Shown: piece after piece, positions 30,057-37,225 of the stretch | Layout of the letters: each line of letters begins with the position of its first letter | How positions within the stretch are numbered: the first letter of the stretch is position 1 | NCBI GenBank assembly: GCA_005402585.1 | Contig: BIFP01000067.1 | Span: 310,001 to 374,000, forward strand | Reading direction: 5' to 3' | Length of the DNA: 64,000 nucleotides | From: Micromonosporaceae bacterium KJ-029 | Lineage (GTDB): Bacteria > Actinomycetota > Actinomycetes > Mycobacteriales > Micromonosporaceae | Notes under the pieces: model-generated | Databases searched by the model: none | What the model saw: the letters and a program-made list of their open reading frames with translations, nothing else | What the model was told of the DNA's origin: nothing | Position numbers and translations under genes: made by a program

Positions 30057-30311
30057 ATGCCGATCTGGTTCGCCTACACGTTGATCGTGTTGCTGGTCAT
30101 CACGAGCGTCATGCTCACCCTGCTGATCCTGCTGCATCGCGGCAAGGGTGGTGGGATGTCCAGCATGTTCGGCGGTGGTGTCAGCTCCAGCCTCGCCGGA
30201 TCGTCGGTGGCCGAGAAGAATCTCGACCGCTACACCGTTCTGGTGGGCATCGTCTGGTTTGCCTGCATCGTCGGGCTCGGCCTCTGGCTCCGGCTGAAGG
30301 TGGGCGTCTGA
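30057..30311 (+). CDS. secG: Preprotein translocase subunit SecG
   Basis: The 84-residue protein has two hydrophobic helices (about 5-25 and 58-79) joined by a Gly/Ser-rich cytoplasmic loop, RGKGGGMSSMFGGGVSSSLAG, as in SecG. It supports the SecYE channel. The position just after tpiA is conserved in actinobacteria. A strong terminator follows 23 bp after the stop. Confidence 0.93.
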   Translation: MPIWFAYTLIVLLVITSVMLTLLILLHRGKGGGMSSMFGGGVSSSLAGSSVAEKNLDRYTVLVGIVWFACIVGLGLWLRLKVGV

Positions 30312-30334
30312 GCAGGCCCGTCTAGTCGTACAAT

Positions 30335-30377
30335 CTGCGCGCGGTCCGTCACTCGACGGGCCGCGCGCAGTCCGTTT
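30335..30377 (+). terminator. Strong rho-independent terminator after secG
   Basis: A 16-bp stem (30335-30350 with 30355-30370) has one G-U pair and an ACTC loop and is followed by TCCGTTT. It ends the gap-pgk-tpiA-secG transcription unit. Confidence 0.88.
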
Positions 30378-30448
30378 CACCCGCTGCACCGCGTCGCCCG
30401 CCGTCCACCCCTCGACGGCGGTCCCCTCCGACGACAGGAGCGAGCGCC

Positions 30449-30793
30449 GTGTCGAATGGCAACGTCATCCGGGGCGCCCGGGTCGGGTCCGCGCCCCCAC
30501 GCCATCCCGAACGTCATCAGCCGGTCCCGTGCCGGTCGGTCAGCTACTGGTGCCGCAACGGGCACCGCACCGACATCCGCTTCGCCGCCGACGTTCAGGC
30601 CCCGACCGGGTGGGACTGCACCCGCTGCGGGCTACCAGCCGGCCAGGACGCCCAGGATCCCCCCGGCCGGGCGCGGGCCGAGCCGTACAAGACCCACCTG
30701 GCGTACGTGAAGGAGCGGCGTACCGACGCCGAGGGTGAGGCGATCCTCGCCGAGGCTCTCGCGGCCCTGCGGCACCGCCGCGGCACCCGCTGA
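30449..30793 (+). CDS. rbpA: RNA polymerase-binding protein RbpA family
   Basis: The 114-residue protein has the RbpA layout: N-terminal GNVIRGARVG, a core with WCRNGH and WDCTRCG that may bind zinc, and the C-terminal EPYKTHLAYVKERRTDAEGEAILAEAL (shown here in part), the sigma-interaction helix. RbpA helps RNA polymerase with principal sigma factors form open complexes. GTG start, with CAGGAG nine bases upstream. Actinobacteria often have more than one RbpA-like protein. This form with the zinc-type cysteines may not be the main copy. Confidence 0.75.
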   Translation: MSNGNVIRGARVGSAPPRHPERHQPVPCRSVSYWCRNGHRTDIRFAADVQAPTGWDCTRCGLPAGQDAQDPPGRARAEPYKTHLAYVKERRTDAEGEAILAEALAALRHRRGTR

Positions 30794-30843
30794 GCCCGCC
30801 CGGTTCCACGGACAGCGCCGAGCCCGCACGCGCCCGCAGGAGA

Positions 30844-30895
30844 TGTTAGGAGGGGGCCCCTTTACCTCACCAGGCGTTAAGAGGGGGCCCTTCCT
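30844..30895. repeat. Palindromic repeat, AGG(A)GGGGCCC family, copy 1
   Basis: Two half-units of the type GTTA(G)GAGGGGGCCC lie about 20 bp apart, at 30845-30860 and 30876-30895, each with an internal GGGCCC palindrome. It fills the gap between convergent rbpA and pgl, ending 1 bp before the pgl stop. A second copy of the family is at 40595-40650. Confidence 0.75.
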
Positions 30896-30896
30896 T

Positions 30897-31661
30897 TCAC
30901 CGGAGGCTGCGGAGGCGGGTGGGGACGGAGGCGGCGGCGGCCCGGTCCAGCAGCCACAGGGTGCGGCCGGTGCCCTGTACGCCCGCCGCCGGCACCTGGA
31001 CCGGCCCGGCGCCGGCCAGCGCCATGCCGACCGCGTGAGCCTTGTCCGCGCCGCTGGCCACCAGCCACACCTCCTCGGCGGTGTTGATCGCCGGCAGGGT
31101 GAGGGTGATCCGTACCGGCGGCGGCTTCGGGCTGCCCCGCACCGCGCTGACCGGCCGGCTCTCGTAGTGCACCGGGTGTTCCGGGAACACCGAGGCGACG
31201 TGCCCGTCCTCGCCGACGCCGAGCATCAGCACGTCGAAGTGGGGCAGCACGGCGGTGCCCGGCCGGGCCGCCCGGGCGAGTTCGGCCGCGTACCGGGCGG
31301 CGGCCTCCTCCGGGTCGACGCCGGCGTCGGCGGCCGGCATCGGGTGGATCCGGGCCGGGTCGATCGGCAGCGTGTCGAGCAGCGCCGCGCGGGCCTGGGT
31401 CTCGTTGCGCTCCGGGTCGCCGGCGGGCAGGAACCGCTCGTCACCCCACCACACGTCCACCCGGGACCAGTCCACCGCGTCCCGGGCCGGCAGGGCGGCC
31501 ACCGCCCGGTAGACCGCCGCGGCGATCCGTCCGCCGGTGAGCACCATCGACGCCTGGCCGCGCGCGGCCTGTGCGTCGAGCAGCCTCACCACCAACCGGG
31601 CCGCGACGGCCTGCGCCAGCAGGTCGGCGTCGGCGTGGACGGCGACACTTGCCTCACTCAT
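30897..31661 (-). CDS. pgl: 6-phosphogluconolactonase
   Basis: The 254-residue protein is of the DevB/Pgl type (second enzyme of the oxidative pentose phosphate pathway). LTGGRIAAAVYRAVA is the phosphate-binding loop, VWWGDERFLPAGDPERNE holds the substrate residues, and LMLGVGEDGHVASVFP near residue 150 holds the catalytic histidine. It is the last gene of the tkt-tal-pgi-zwf-opcA-pgl cluster, 58 bp after opcA. Confidence 0.95.
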   Translation of the reverse strand: MSEASVAVHADADLLAQAVAARLVVRLLDAQAARGQASMVLTGGRIAAAVYRAVAALPARDAVDWSRVDVWWGDERFLPAGDPERNETQARAALLDTLPIDPARIHPMPAADAGVDPEEAAARYAAELARAARPGTAVLPHFDVLMLGVGEDGHVASVFPEHPVHYESRPVSAVRGSPKPPPVRITLTLPAINTAEEVWLVASGADKAHAVGMALAGAGPVQVPAAGVQGTGRTLWLLDRAAAASVPTRLRSLR

Positions 31662-31719
31662 GGTGTCCTTCCGCGACCGCGTGGCGGTCGTGTCGTGCCA
31701 TCTGTCGGGGGCGGGACGA

Positions 31720-32736
31720 TCAGGATCCGGTGCTCGTCGTGGAGTGCGCGGTGACCCCGGCCTCGGCCCGCTGCGCGGTGGCCGGATCCTTCCAGACGTG
31801 CACCCGCTGGCCGGAGCGCTGGTCCAGGCCGGTCAGCCCGGCCGTGGCACCGAGCGCCTCCGCGTACACCTGGTCGGAGCCGAGCCGGCGCAGCTCCTCG
31901 GCCAACTCGTCGCCGAGTGGTCGGCGTACCAGCGGCAGCAGGCGGTCCTCCTGCCCGGTCTGCCGGAAGGTGGCCAGGCTGTCCTCGCGGGTCAGCGTCA
32001 GCTCGTCGCCGTTGGCGCAGCGCAGTCGCACCTCGCGCATCCGCGGGTACTCCCGGGTGGGCTCCCGGCGGGGCTCGATGCCGAGCCGGCTGCGCAGCCA
32101 GCCGGCCATCAGCGCGGCGGTCGGGTCGGTCGGTGGCGCGACCACCGTGGCCTCGGTGAGCCGCGCCTCGCTGGTGTCGAACGCGCCGGCGACCAGGGTG
32201 CGCCACGGGGTGATCCGGGTCCAGGCGAGATCGGTGTCGCCGGGGGCGTAGTCCCGGGCGCGCTGCCGTAGCGCCTCGATCGGGTCGGCGGCCTGGGCGG
32301 CGTCGGTGATCCGCCGGTCGGCGACCACGCCGAGGAAGTCGGTGGCGATCTCCTCCGGCGGCTCGCGGTGCCACCACGTCACCACCGGTACGTCCGGCAC
32401 CAGCAGCGGCATCACCACCGACTCGGCGTGCAGCGCCAGCCGGCCGTACATCCGCATCACCACGGCCTCGCACGGGCCCAGCCGCCCGCCGACCACGATC
32501 TCCGCGTCGAGCCGGTTGCGGTCCCGGTCGACGTCGGAGCGGACGACCACCAGCAGCCGGCACGGGTGCGCGGCGGCGGCTATCGTGGCCGCCGCCTCCG
32601 CTTCGCGGACCCGCTTCTCGTCCACCACCACGATCAGCGTCAGTGCCATGCCGCTGGCCACCCCGCCGGCACTGCGCCGCTCGGCGGCGAGCGCCTTGAC
32701 CACCTCGCTGCCGGTGGTGTCCCACAATCCGATCAA
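31720..32736 (-). CDS. opcA: Glucose-6-phosphate dehydrogenase assembly protein OpcA
   Basis: The 338-residue protein starts MIGLWDTTGSEVVKALAAER, typical of OpcA, and has MRMYGRLALHAESVVMPLLV and PVVTWWHREPP. OpcA supports assembly and activity of G6PDH in cyanobacteria and actinobacteria. The start is TTG with GGAGG five to six bases before it. It lies 31 bp after zwf, its partner. Confidence 0.94.
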   Translation of the reverse strand: MIGLWDTTGSEVVKALAAERRSAGGVASGMALTLIVVVDEKRVREAEAAATIAAAAHPCRLLVVVRSDVDRDRNRLDAEIVVGGRLGPCEAVVMRMYGRLALHAESVVMPLLVPDVPVVTWWHREPPEEIATDFLGVVADRRITDAAQAADPIEALRQRARDYAPGDTDLAWTRITPWRTLVAGAFDTSEARLTEATVVAPPTDPTAALMAGWLRSRLGIEPRREPTREYPRMREVRLRCANGDELTLTREDSLATFRQTGQEDRLLPLVRRPLGDELAEELRRLGSDQVYAEALGATAGLTGLDQRSGQRVHVWKDPATAQRAEAGVTAHSTTSTGS

Positions 32737-32767
32737 CGGAGCCTCCTGGTTTGCTCGCGGTGCTCGA

Positions 32768-34282
32768 TCACGCCCGCCGCCAGGCGCGGCCTTCGCGGGC
32801 CAGCATCTCGTCAGCGGCCCGGGGACCCCACTCGCCGGCCCGGTACGACTCGGGCTTCGTGCCCTCCCAGGCGTGTTCCAGCGGGTCCACCACGGCCCAG
32901 CTCTGTTCGACCTCGGCGGCGTCGGGGAACAGCGTCCGGTCGCCGATCAGCACGTCCAGCACCAGCCGCTCGTACGCCTCCGGGCTGGACTCGGTGAACG
33001 CCTCGCCGTACTGGAAGTCCATCGCGATGTCGCGGACCTCCATGGTGGTGCCCGGCACCTTGGAGCCGAACTTGAGCACCACTCCCTCGTCCGGCTGGAC
33101 CCGGATGACCAGCTGGTTGTTGCCGAGCATCTCCATGTCGGCGGGGGTGAACGGCAGGTGTGGGGCCTTCTTGAACATCACCGCGACCTCGGTGACCCGC
33201 CGCGGCAGCCGCTTGCCGGCCCGGATGTAGAACGGCACCTCGGCCCAGCGGCGGTTCTGGATGCCGAGCCGGACCGCCACGTACGTCTCGGTCGTCGACT
33301 CCGGCGGGACGCCGTCCTCCTCCAGGTAGCCCTTGGCCCGCTGGCCACCGACCCAACCGGGCAGGTACTGCCCGCGTACCGTGCCCTGCGCGACGTCCTT
33401 CGGCAGCGTGATCGCCTTGAGCACCTTGAGCTTCTCGGCCCGGATCTCGTCGGCGTCGAAGCTGGTCGGCTCCTCCATGGCGACCAGGGCGAGCAGTTGC
33501 AGCAGGTGGTTCTGCAACACGTCCCGGGCGGTGCCGACCGAGTCGTAGAAGCCGGCCCGGGTGCCGATCCCGACGTCCTCGGCCATGGTGATCTGCACCG
33601 AGTCGACGTACTGCGAGTTCCACAGGGGCTCGAAGAGACTGTTGGCGAAGCGCAGGGCGAGGATGTTCTGGACGGTCTCCTTGCCCAGATAGTGGTCGAT
33701 GCGGAACACGTCCTGCCGGGTGAACACGTCGTCGACCAGGTCGTTGAGCGACTTCGCCGAGGGCAGGTCGTGCCCGAACGGCTTCTCCACCACCACCCGG
33801 CGCCAGCCGCCGCACTGCTCGTTGTCGGCCATGCCGGTGCGGGCCAGTTGCTTGAGCACCACCGGGAATGCGGCCGGCGGGATCGAGAAGTAGAACGCGG
33901 CGTTGCCGTGGATGCCGTGGCTGTCGCGCAGGCTGTCCAGGCAGTGCGCGAGCCGGTCGAAGGCGGCGTCGTCGTCGAACGAGCCGCCGACGAACTTGAT
34001 GTTGTGCTCCAGCCGCGACCAGACCTCCTCCCGCCACGGGGTGCGCGAGTGTGTCTTGGCCGCCTCCCGGGCCAGCGACGCGAAGTCGCCGTCGCCCCAG
34101 TCCCGGCGGGCGAACCCGACAACCACGAAACCGGGCGGCAGCAGCCCCCGGTTGGCCAGGTCGTACACCGCGGGCAACAGCTTCTTCTGGGCCAGGTCAC
34201 CGGTCACTCCGAAGATCACCAGAGCACACGGCTCCGGGATCCGCGGCAGTCGCCGGTCCTGCGGGTCGCGCAGCGGGTTCAC
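32768..34282 (-). CDS. zwf: Glucose-6-phosphate 1-dehydrogenase
   Basis: The 504-residue enzyme opens the oxidative pentose phosphate pathway. The NADP-binding start is LVIFGVTGDLAQKKLLPAVYDL (given in part), and RIDHYLGKETVQNI near residue 195 is the catalytic signature with the substrate lysine. GGQRAKGY and YIRAGKRLP follow as expected. The GTG start has AGAGGAG just upstream and overlaps by 4 bp the stop of a tiny ORF at 34279-34377. Followed by opcA. Confidence 0.98.
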   Translation of the reverse strand: MNPLRDPQDRRLPRIPEPCALVIFGVTGDLAQKKLLPAVYDLANRGLLPPGFVVVGFARRDWGDGDFASLAREAAKTHSRTPWREEVWSRLEHNIKFVGGSFDDDAAFDRLAHCLDSLRDSHGIHGNAAFYFSIPPAAFPVVLKQLARTGMADNEQCGGWRRVVVEKPFGHDLPSAKSLNDLVDDVFTRQDVFRIDHYLGKETVQNILALRFANSLFEPLWNSQYVDSVQITMAEDVGIGTRAGFYDSVGTARDVLQNHLLQLLALVAMEEPTSFDADEIRAEKLKVLKAITLPKDVAQGTVRGQYLPGWVGGQRAKGYLEEDGVPPESTTETYVAVRLGIQNRRWAEVPFYIRAGKRLPRRVTEVAVMFKKAPHLPFTPADMEMLGNNQLVIRVQPDEGVVLKFGSKVPGTTMEVRDIAMDFQYGEAFTESSPEAYERLVLDVLIGDRTLFPDAAEVEQSWAVVDPLEHAWEGTKPESYRAGEWGPRAADEMLAREGRAWRRA

Positions 34283-34377
34283 TCTGTCTCCTCTGTTCGC
34301 GACTGCGGGGCTCGCAGGATCGGCTCACTCCTCGCGCTCACGGTGCCTTCCCGATCCTGGTCGTCCACGTCGTTCAT
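34279..34377 (-). CDS. Possible 32-residue ORF bridging pgi and zwf
   Basis: An ATG at 34377, 2 nt after the pgi stop, opens a 32-codon frame (start MNDVDDQDREGTVSARSE, end SRTEETE) that ends with a TGA overlapping the zwf GTG. The stop/start overlap would couple zwf translation to this frame. There is no clear ribosome binding site of its own. G/C at third positions is about 78%, below the neighbours, and most of it is made of repeat DNA. It may be a coupling leader rather than a functional peptide. Confidence 0.35.
   Translation of the reverse strand: MNDVDDQDREGTVSARSEPILRAPQSRTEETE
34295..34346 (-). repeat. Probable dispersed repeat between pgi and zwf
   Basis: On the minus strand the segment reads GTGAGCGCGAGGAGTGAGC, then a short variable part, then GCGAGCCCCGCAGTCGCGAAC. 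I recall very similar blocks just upstream of many genes in Micromonospora and Salinispora; this cannot be tested here. It lies directly before the ribosome binding site of zwf. Confidence 0.5.
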
Positions 34378-34379
34378 CG

Positions 34380-36032
34380 TCATGCCCGCAGCGACCCGAC
34401 CGCGTCGAGCAACTGGGCCAGGCCCGTCGACCGCTCGGTCAGGTGCAGGCGCAGCAGCGGGCGTTCGCGACCGGCCAGGGCCCGGCGGTCGCCGGCGGCC
34501 TGCGCCGCCTGAAGTTCCCCGAAGGAGTACGGCTTTCCGGGCACCGGCAGATCAACGTCGACCGCACCGGTCACCTGGAGAAAACTACCCACTTGTGGGC
34601 CACCCTTGTGGTACTGCCCGGTGGAGTGCAGGTAGCGGGGCCCCCAACCGAAGGTGACCGGCCGCCCGGTGACCTCGGCCAGCAGCGGACGCAGCCGGGT
34701 CGCGGCGGCCTCGGTGTGCCGGTCGACGTACGCCAACACCGCCAGGTAGCCATCGTCGCCCACCCCGTCGAGCAGGTGGCGCAGCGCGCCGGCCAGGTCG
34801 CCCGGGGCACCCGGGGACGCGTACACCTCGATCGCGCCCTCGACGGACGACGGCGCCGGTGCCGGCGGCGGGCCCTCGGCCAGGATCACGGCGGTGTGCT
34901 CCTTGGACTCGGTCACGTTCGGCTGGTCGAACGGGTTGACGCCGAGCGCCGTGGCGGCAACCGCGGTGGCGTACTCCCAGGCCAGGAAGTGGGCGCCGAG
35001 CGGGCCGTTGACCGCGAGGTCGGGAGCCGCTCCGACGCCGGGCACGTCGCCGGCGGCGAGCGCGCCGCCGTAGCTGACGGCGAGTACGTCGGTGCCGGTC
35101 ACCCCGGGGCTGTCCGGCGACTCGACCACCACCGGCAGCAGGCCGAGGCCGCCCTTGCCGGTGGATTCTGCGAGCAGTTGCTCCACCCAGTCTCCGAGCC
35201 CTTCGACGCCGGTGCCGTCGGGCACCAGCGCGACCTTGTCCCGTCCCGCCGTCGCGGCGGCGGCGAGCGCGGCGCCGAGCGCCAGGCCGGGATTGCCGTC
35301 CACGGTGTCCAGCGACGCCGCGAACGCCTCGGCCTGGTCGAGCAGGTCGGCCACCGCGACGCCGGCCAGCGCGCACGGGACCAGCCCGAACGCGGTCAGG
35401 GCCGAGTAACGGCCGCCCACCTCGGGGTCGGCGAGCACGGTGATCGCGCCCAGCTCGGCCGCGATCGCCTCCAGGGGCGAGCCCGGGTCGGTGACCACGA
35501 CGAAGTGCCGGCCCGCCTCGGCCTCGGTCAGCCCCGCGTCCAGGAACGCCTGCCAGTAGGCGCGCCGGTGGCTGTCGGTCTCGACCGTGGAACCGGACTT
35601 ACTGGCCAGCACGACGACGGTGCGCGTCAACCGGTCGGCCAGGGCGGCCCGGACCTGCCCCGGATCGGTGGTGTCGAGCACGGTCAGCGGTCGGCCGGTG
35701 GTGCGCGCGATGACCTCCGGCGCGAGCGACGAGCCGCCCATGCCGGCGAGTACCACGTGATCCAGGTCGGCCAGTTCCGCCGTCAGCTCGGCGAGCTGGG
35801 GGAGCAGCTCGCGGCTACGGCGGTGGGTGTCCATCCAGCCGAGTCCGGCGCGCGCGCCGGCCGCCGCCTCCGGACCCCACAGCGTCGGGTCCTTGGCGGC
35901 CAGCCGGCCCGGTACCCCGGTGTCGACCAGCGCCTGCCGGATGGACGTCGGCGCGCCGGCGTCGACCGCCCACGCGCCGTACACCGCGAGACCTCCGGCG
36001 GCCTCGGCCGGTGCGGCCAGCAGTTCACCCAC
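34380..36032 (-). CDS. pgi: Glucose-6-phosphate isomerase
   Basis: The 550-residue protein has the two SIS domains of PGI. VVLAGMGGSSLAPEV and VVLASKSGSTVET bind the phosphate, and GIN-like VNPFDQPNVTESKEH near residue 370 holds catalytic residues. The C-terminal KGGPQVGSFLQVTG block is characteristic of the actinobacterial long form. It links glycolysis to the pentose phosphate pathway. The GTG start lacks a good ribosome binding site and lies at the end of a strong hairpin. Confidence 0.93.
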   Translation of the reverse strand: MGELLAAPAEAAGGLAVYGAWAVDAGAPTSIRQALVDTGVPGRLAAKDPTLWGPEAAAGARAGLGWMDTHRRSRELLPQLAELTAELADLDHVVLAGMGGSSLAPEVIARTTGRPLTVLDTTDPGQVRAALADRLTRTVVVLASKSGSTVETDSHRRAYWQAFLDAGLTEAEAGRHFVVVTDPGSPLEAIAAELGAITVLADPEVGGRYSALTAFGLVPCALAGVAVADLLDQAEAFAASLDTVDGNPGLALGAALAAAATAGRDKVALVPDGTGVEGLGDWVEQLLAESTGKGGLGLLPVVVESPDSPGVTGTDVLAVSYGGALAAGDVPGVGAAPDLAVNGPLGAHFLAWEYATAVAATALGVNPFDQPNVTESKEHTAVILAEGPPPAPAPSSVEGAIEVYASPGAPGDLAGALRHLLDGVGDDGYLAVLAYVDRHTEAAATRLRPLLAEVTGRPVTFGWGPRYLHSTGQYHKGGPQVGSFLQVTGAVDVDLPVPGKPYSFGELQAAQAAGDRRALAGRERPLLRLHLTERSTGLAQLLDAVGSLRA

Positions 36033-36061
36033 GCCGCCACCCCGTCATCGGGGCGGCGGCG
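36032..36061 (-). promoter_or_regulatory. Hairpin covering the pgi start region
   Basis: In the minus-strand RNA, CGCCGCC-G-CCCCG pairs with CGGGG-U-GGCGGCG (13 bp with one G-U) around an AUGA loop. The last paired base is the first base of the pgi GTG. It may limit pgi translation or end tkt-tal transcripts. Confidence 0.5.
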
Positions 36062-36083
36062 TAGGGAGCGCGGGATCGTACCG

Positions 36084-37217
36084 TCACCCATTTCCTCCGG
36101 ACCGCGCGGCGGTCAGCGACTTCCGCACGCCGTCGGCGAGTTCGTTCCAGCTCGCCTCGAACTTCTCCACGCCCTCACGTTCCAGCGTGTCGATCACGTC
36201 GGCCAGGTCCACGCCTACCGACAGGAGGTCGGCGAAGACCTGCCGAGCGTGGTCGTACGCGTCGGTGATGGTGTCCGGGCGGGTCTCGCCGTGGTCGGCG
36301 TAGGCGTGGATGACCGATTCCGGCATGGTGTTGACCGTGCCGGGGGCGATCAGCTCCTCGACGTAGATGACGTCCCGGTAGTCCGGGTTCTTCGTCGAGG
36401 TCGACGCCCACAGCGGCCGCTGCGGGTGCGCCCCGGCGTCGGCCAGGGCCTGCCAGCGGTCGGTGGAGAAGACCTCGCCGTAGCGCTGGTACGCCAGCCG
36501 GGCGTTGGCGACGGCGGCCTTGCCGCGCAGCGCCTTGGCCGGCTCGGAGCCGATCTTCTCCAATCGCTTGTCCACCTCGGTGTCGACCCGGGAGACGAAG
36601 AACGAGGCCACCGAGCCGATCTTCGACAGGTCGTGGCCGTTGGCCTTGGCCTGCTCCAGGCCGGCGAGGAACGCCTCCATCACCTGGGAGTAGCGGTCCA
36701 GCCCGAAGATGAGCGTGACGTTCACGCTGATCCCCTCGGCCAGCGTGGCGGTGATCGCCGGCAGGCCGGCCTCGGTCGCCGGGATCTTGATGAACAGGTT
36801 CGGCCGGTCGACCAGCCACCACAGTGCCTTGGCCTCGGCGACGGTCCGCTCCGACTCGTGGGCCAGCCGCGGGTCCACCTCGATGGAGACCCGGCCGTCC
36901 ACGCCTGCGCTGGCGTCGTACGACGGGCGCATCACGTCGCAGGCCCACCGCACGTCGTACGTGGTGAGCATGCGGACGGCCTCTTCGATGTCGACGCCCC
37001 GGACAGCCAGGTCACGCAGCTGCCAGTCGTACTCGTCGGCGGCGCTCAGCGCCTTGGCGAAGATCGTCGGGTTGGTGGTCACCCCGACCACGTGCTTCTC
37101 CCGGCGCAGCTGGTCCAGCCCGCCGGAACTCAGCCGTACCCGGGAAATGTCGTCGAGCCAGACCGCCACTCCCGCGGCGCTCAGCTCACCCAGCCTGTCG
37201 GTCGTCATGTGCGCCAT
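36084..37217 (-). CDS. tal: Transaldolase
   Basis: The 377-residue protein belongs to the long actinobacterial transaldolase group. GVTTNPTIFAKAL near residue 45, the Schiff-base lysine in LFIKIPATEAGL near 145, and LIFGLDRYSQVMEAFLAGLE (part) near 165 are diagnostic. PLWASTSTKNPDYRDV is the late signature. The ATG at 37217 follows GAGGGGAG by four bases; an ATG three codons on is also possible. The tkt stop is 8 bp upstream, so the two non-oxidative enzymes are co-transcribed. Confidence 0.96.
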   Translation of the reverse strand: MAHMTTDRLGELSAAGVAVWLDDISRVRLSSGGLDQLRREKHVVGVTTNPTIFAKALSAADEYDWQLRDLAVRGVDIEEAVRMLTTYDVRWACDVMRPSYDASAGVDGRVSIEVDPRLAHESERTVAEAKALWWLVDRPNLFIKIPATEAGLPAITATLAEGISVNVTLIFGLDRYSQVMEAFLAGLEQAKANGHDLSKIGSVASFFVSRVDTEVDKRLEKIGSEPAKALRGKAAVANARLAYQRYGEVFSTDRWQALADAGAHPQRPLWASTSTKNPDYRDVIYVEELIAPGTVNTMPESVIHAYADHGETRPDTITDAYDHARQVFADLLSVGVDLADVIDTLEREGVEKFEASWNELADGVRKSLTAARSGGNG

Positions 37218-37225
37218 CGCTCCCC

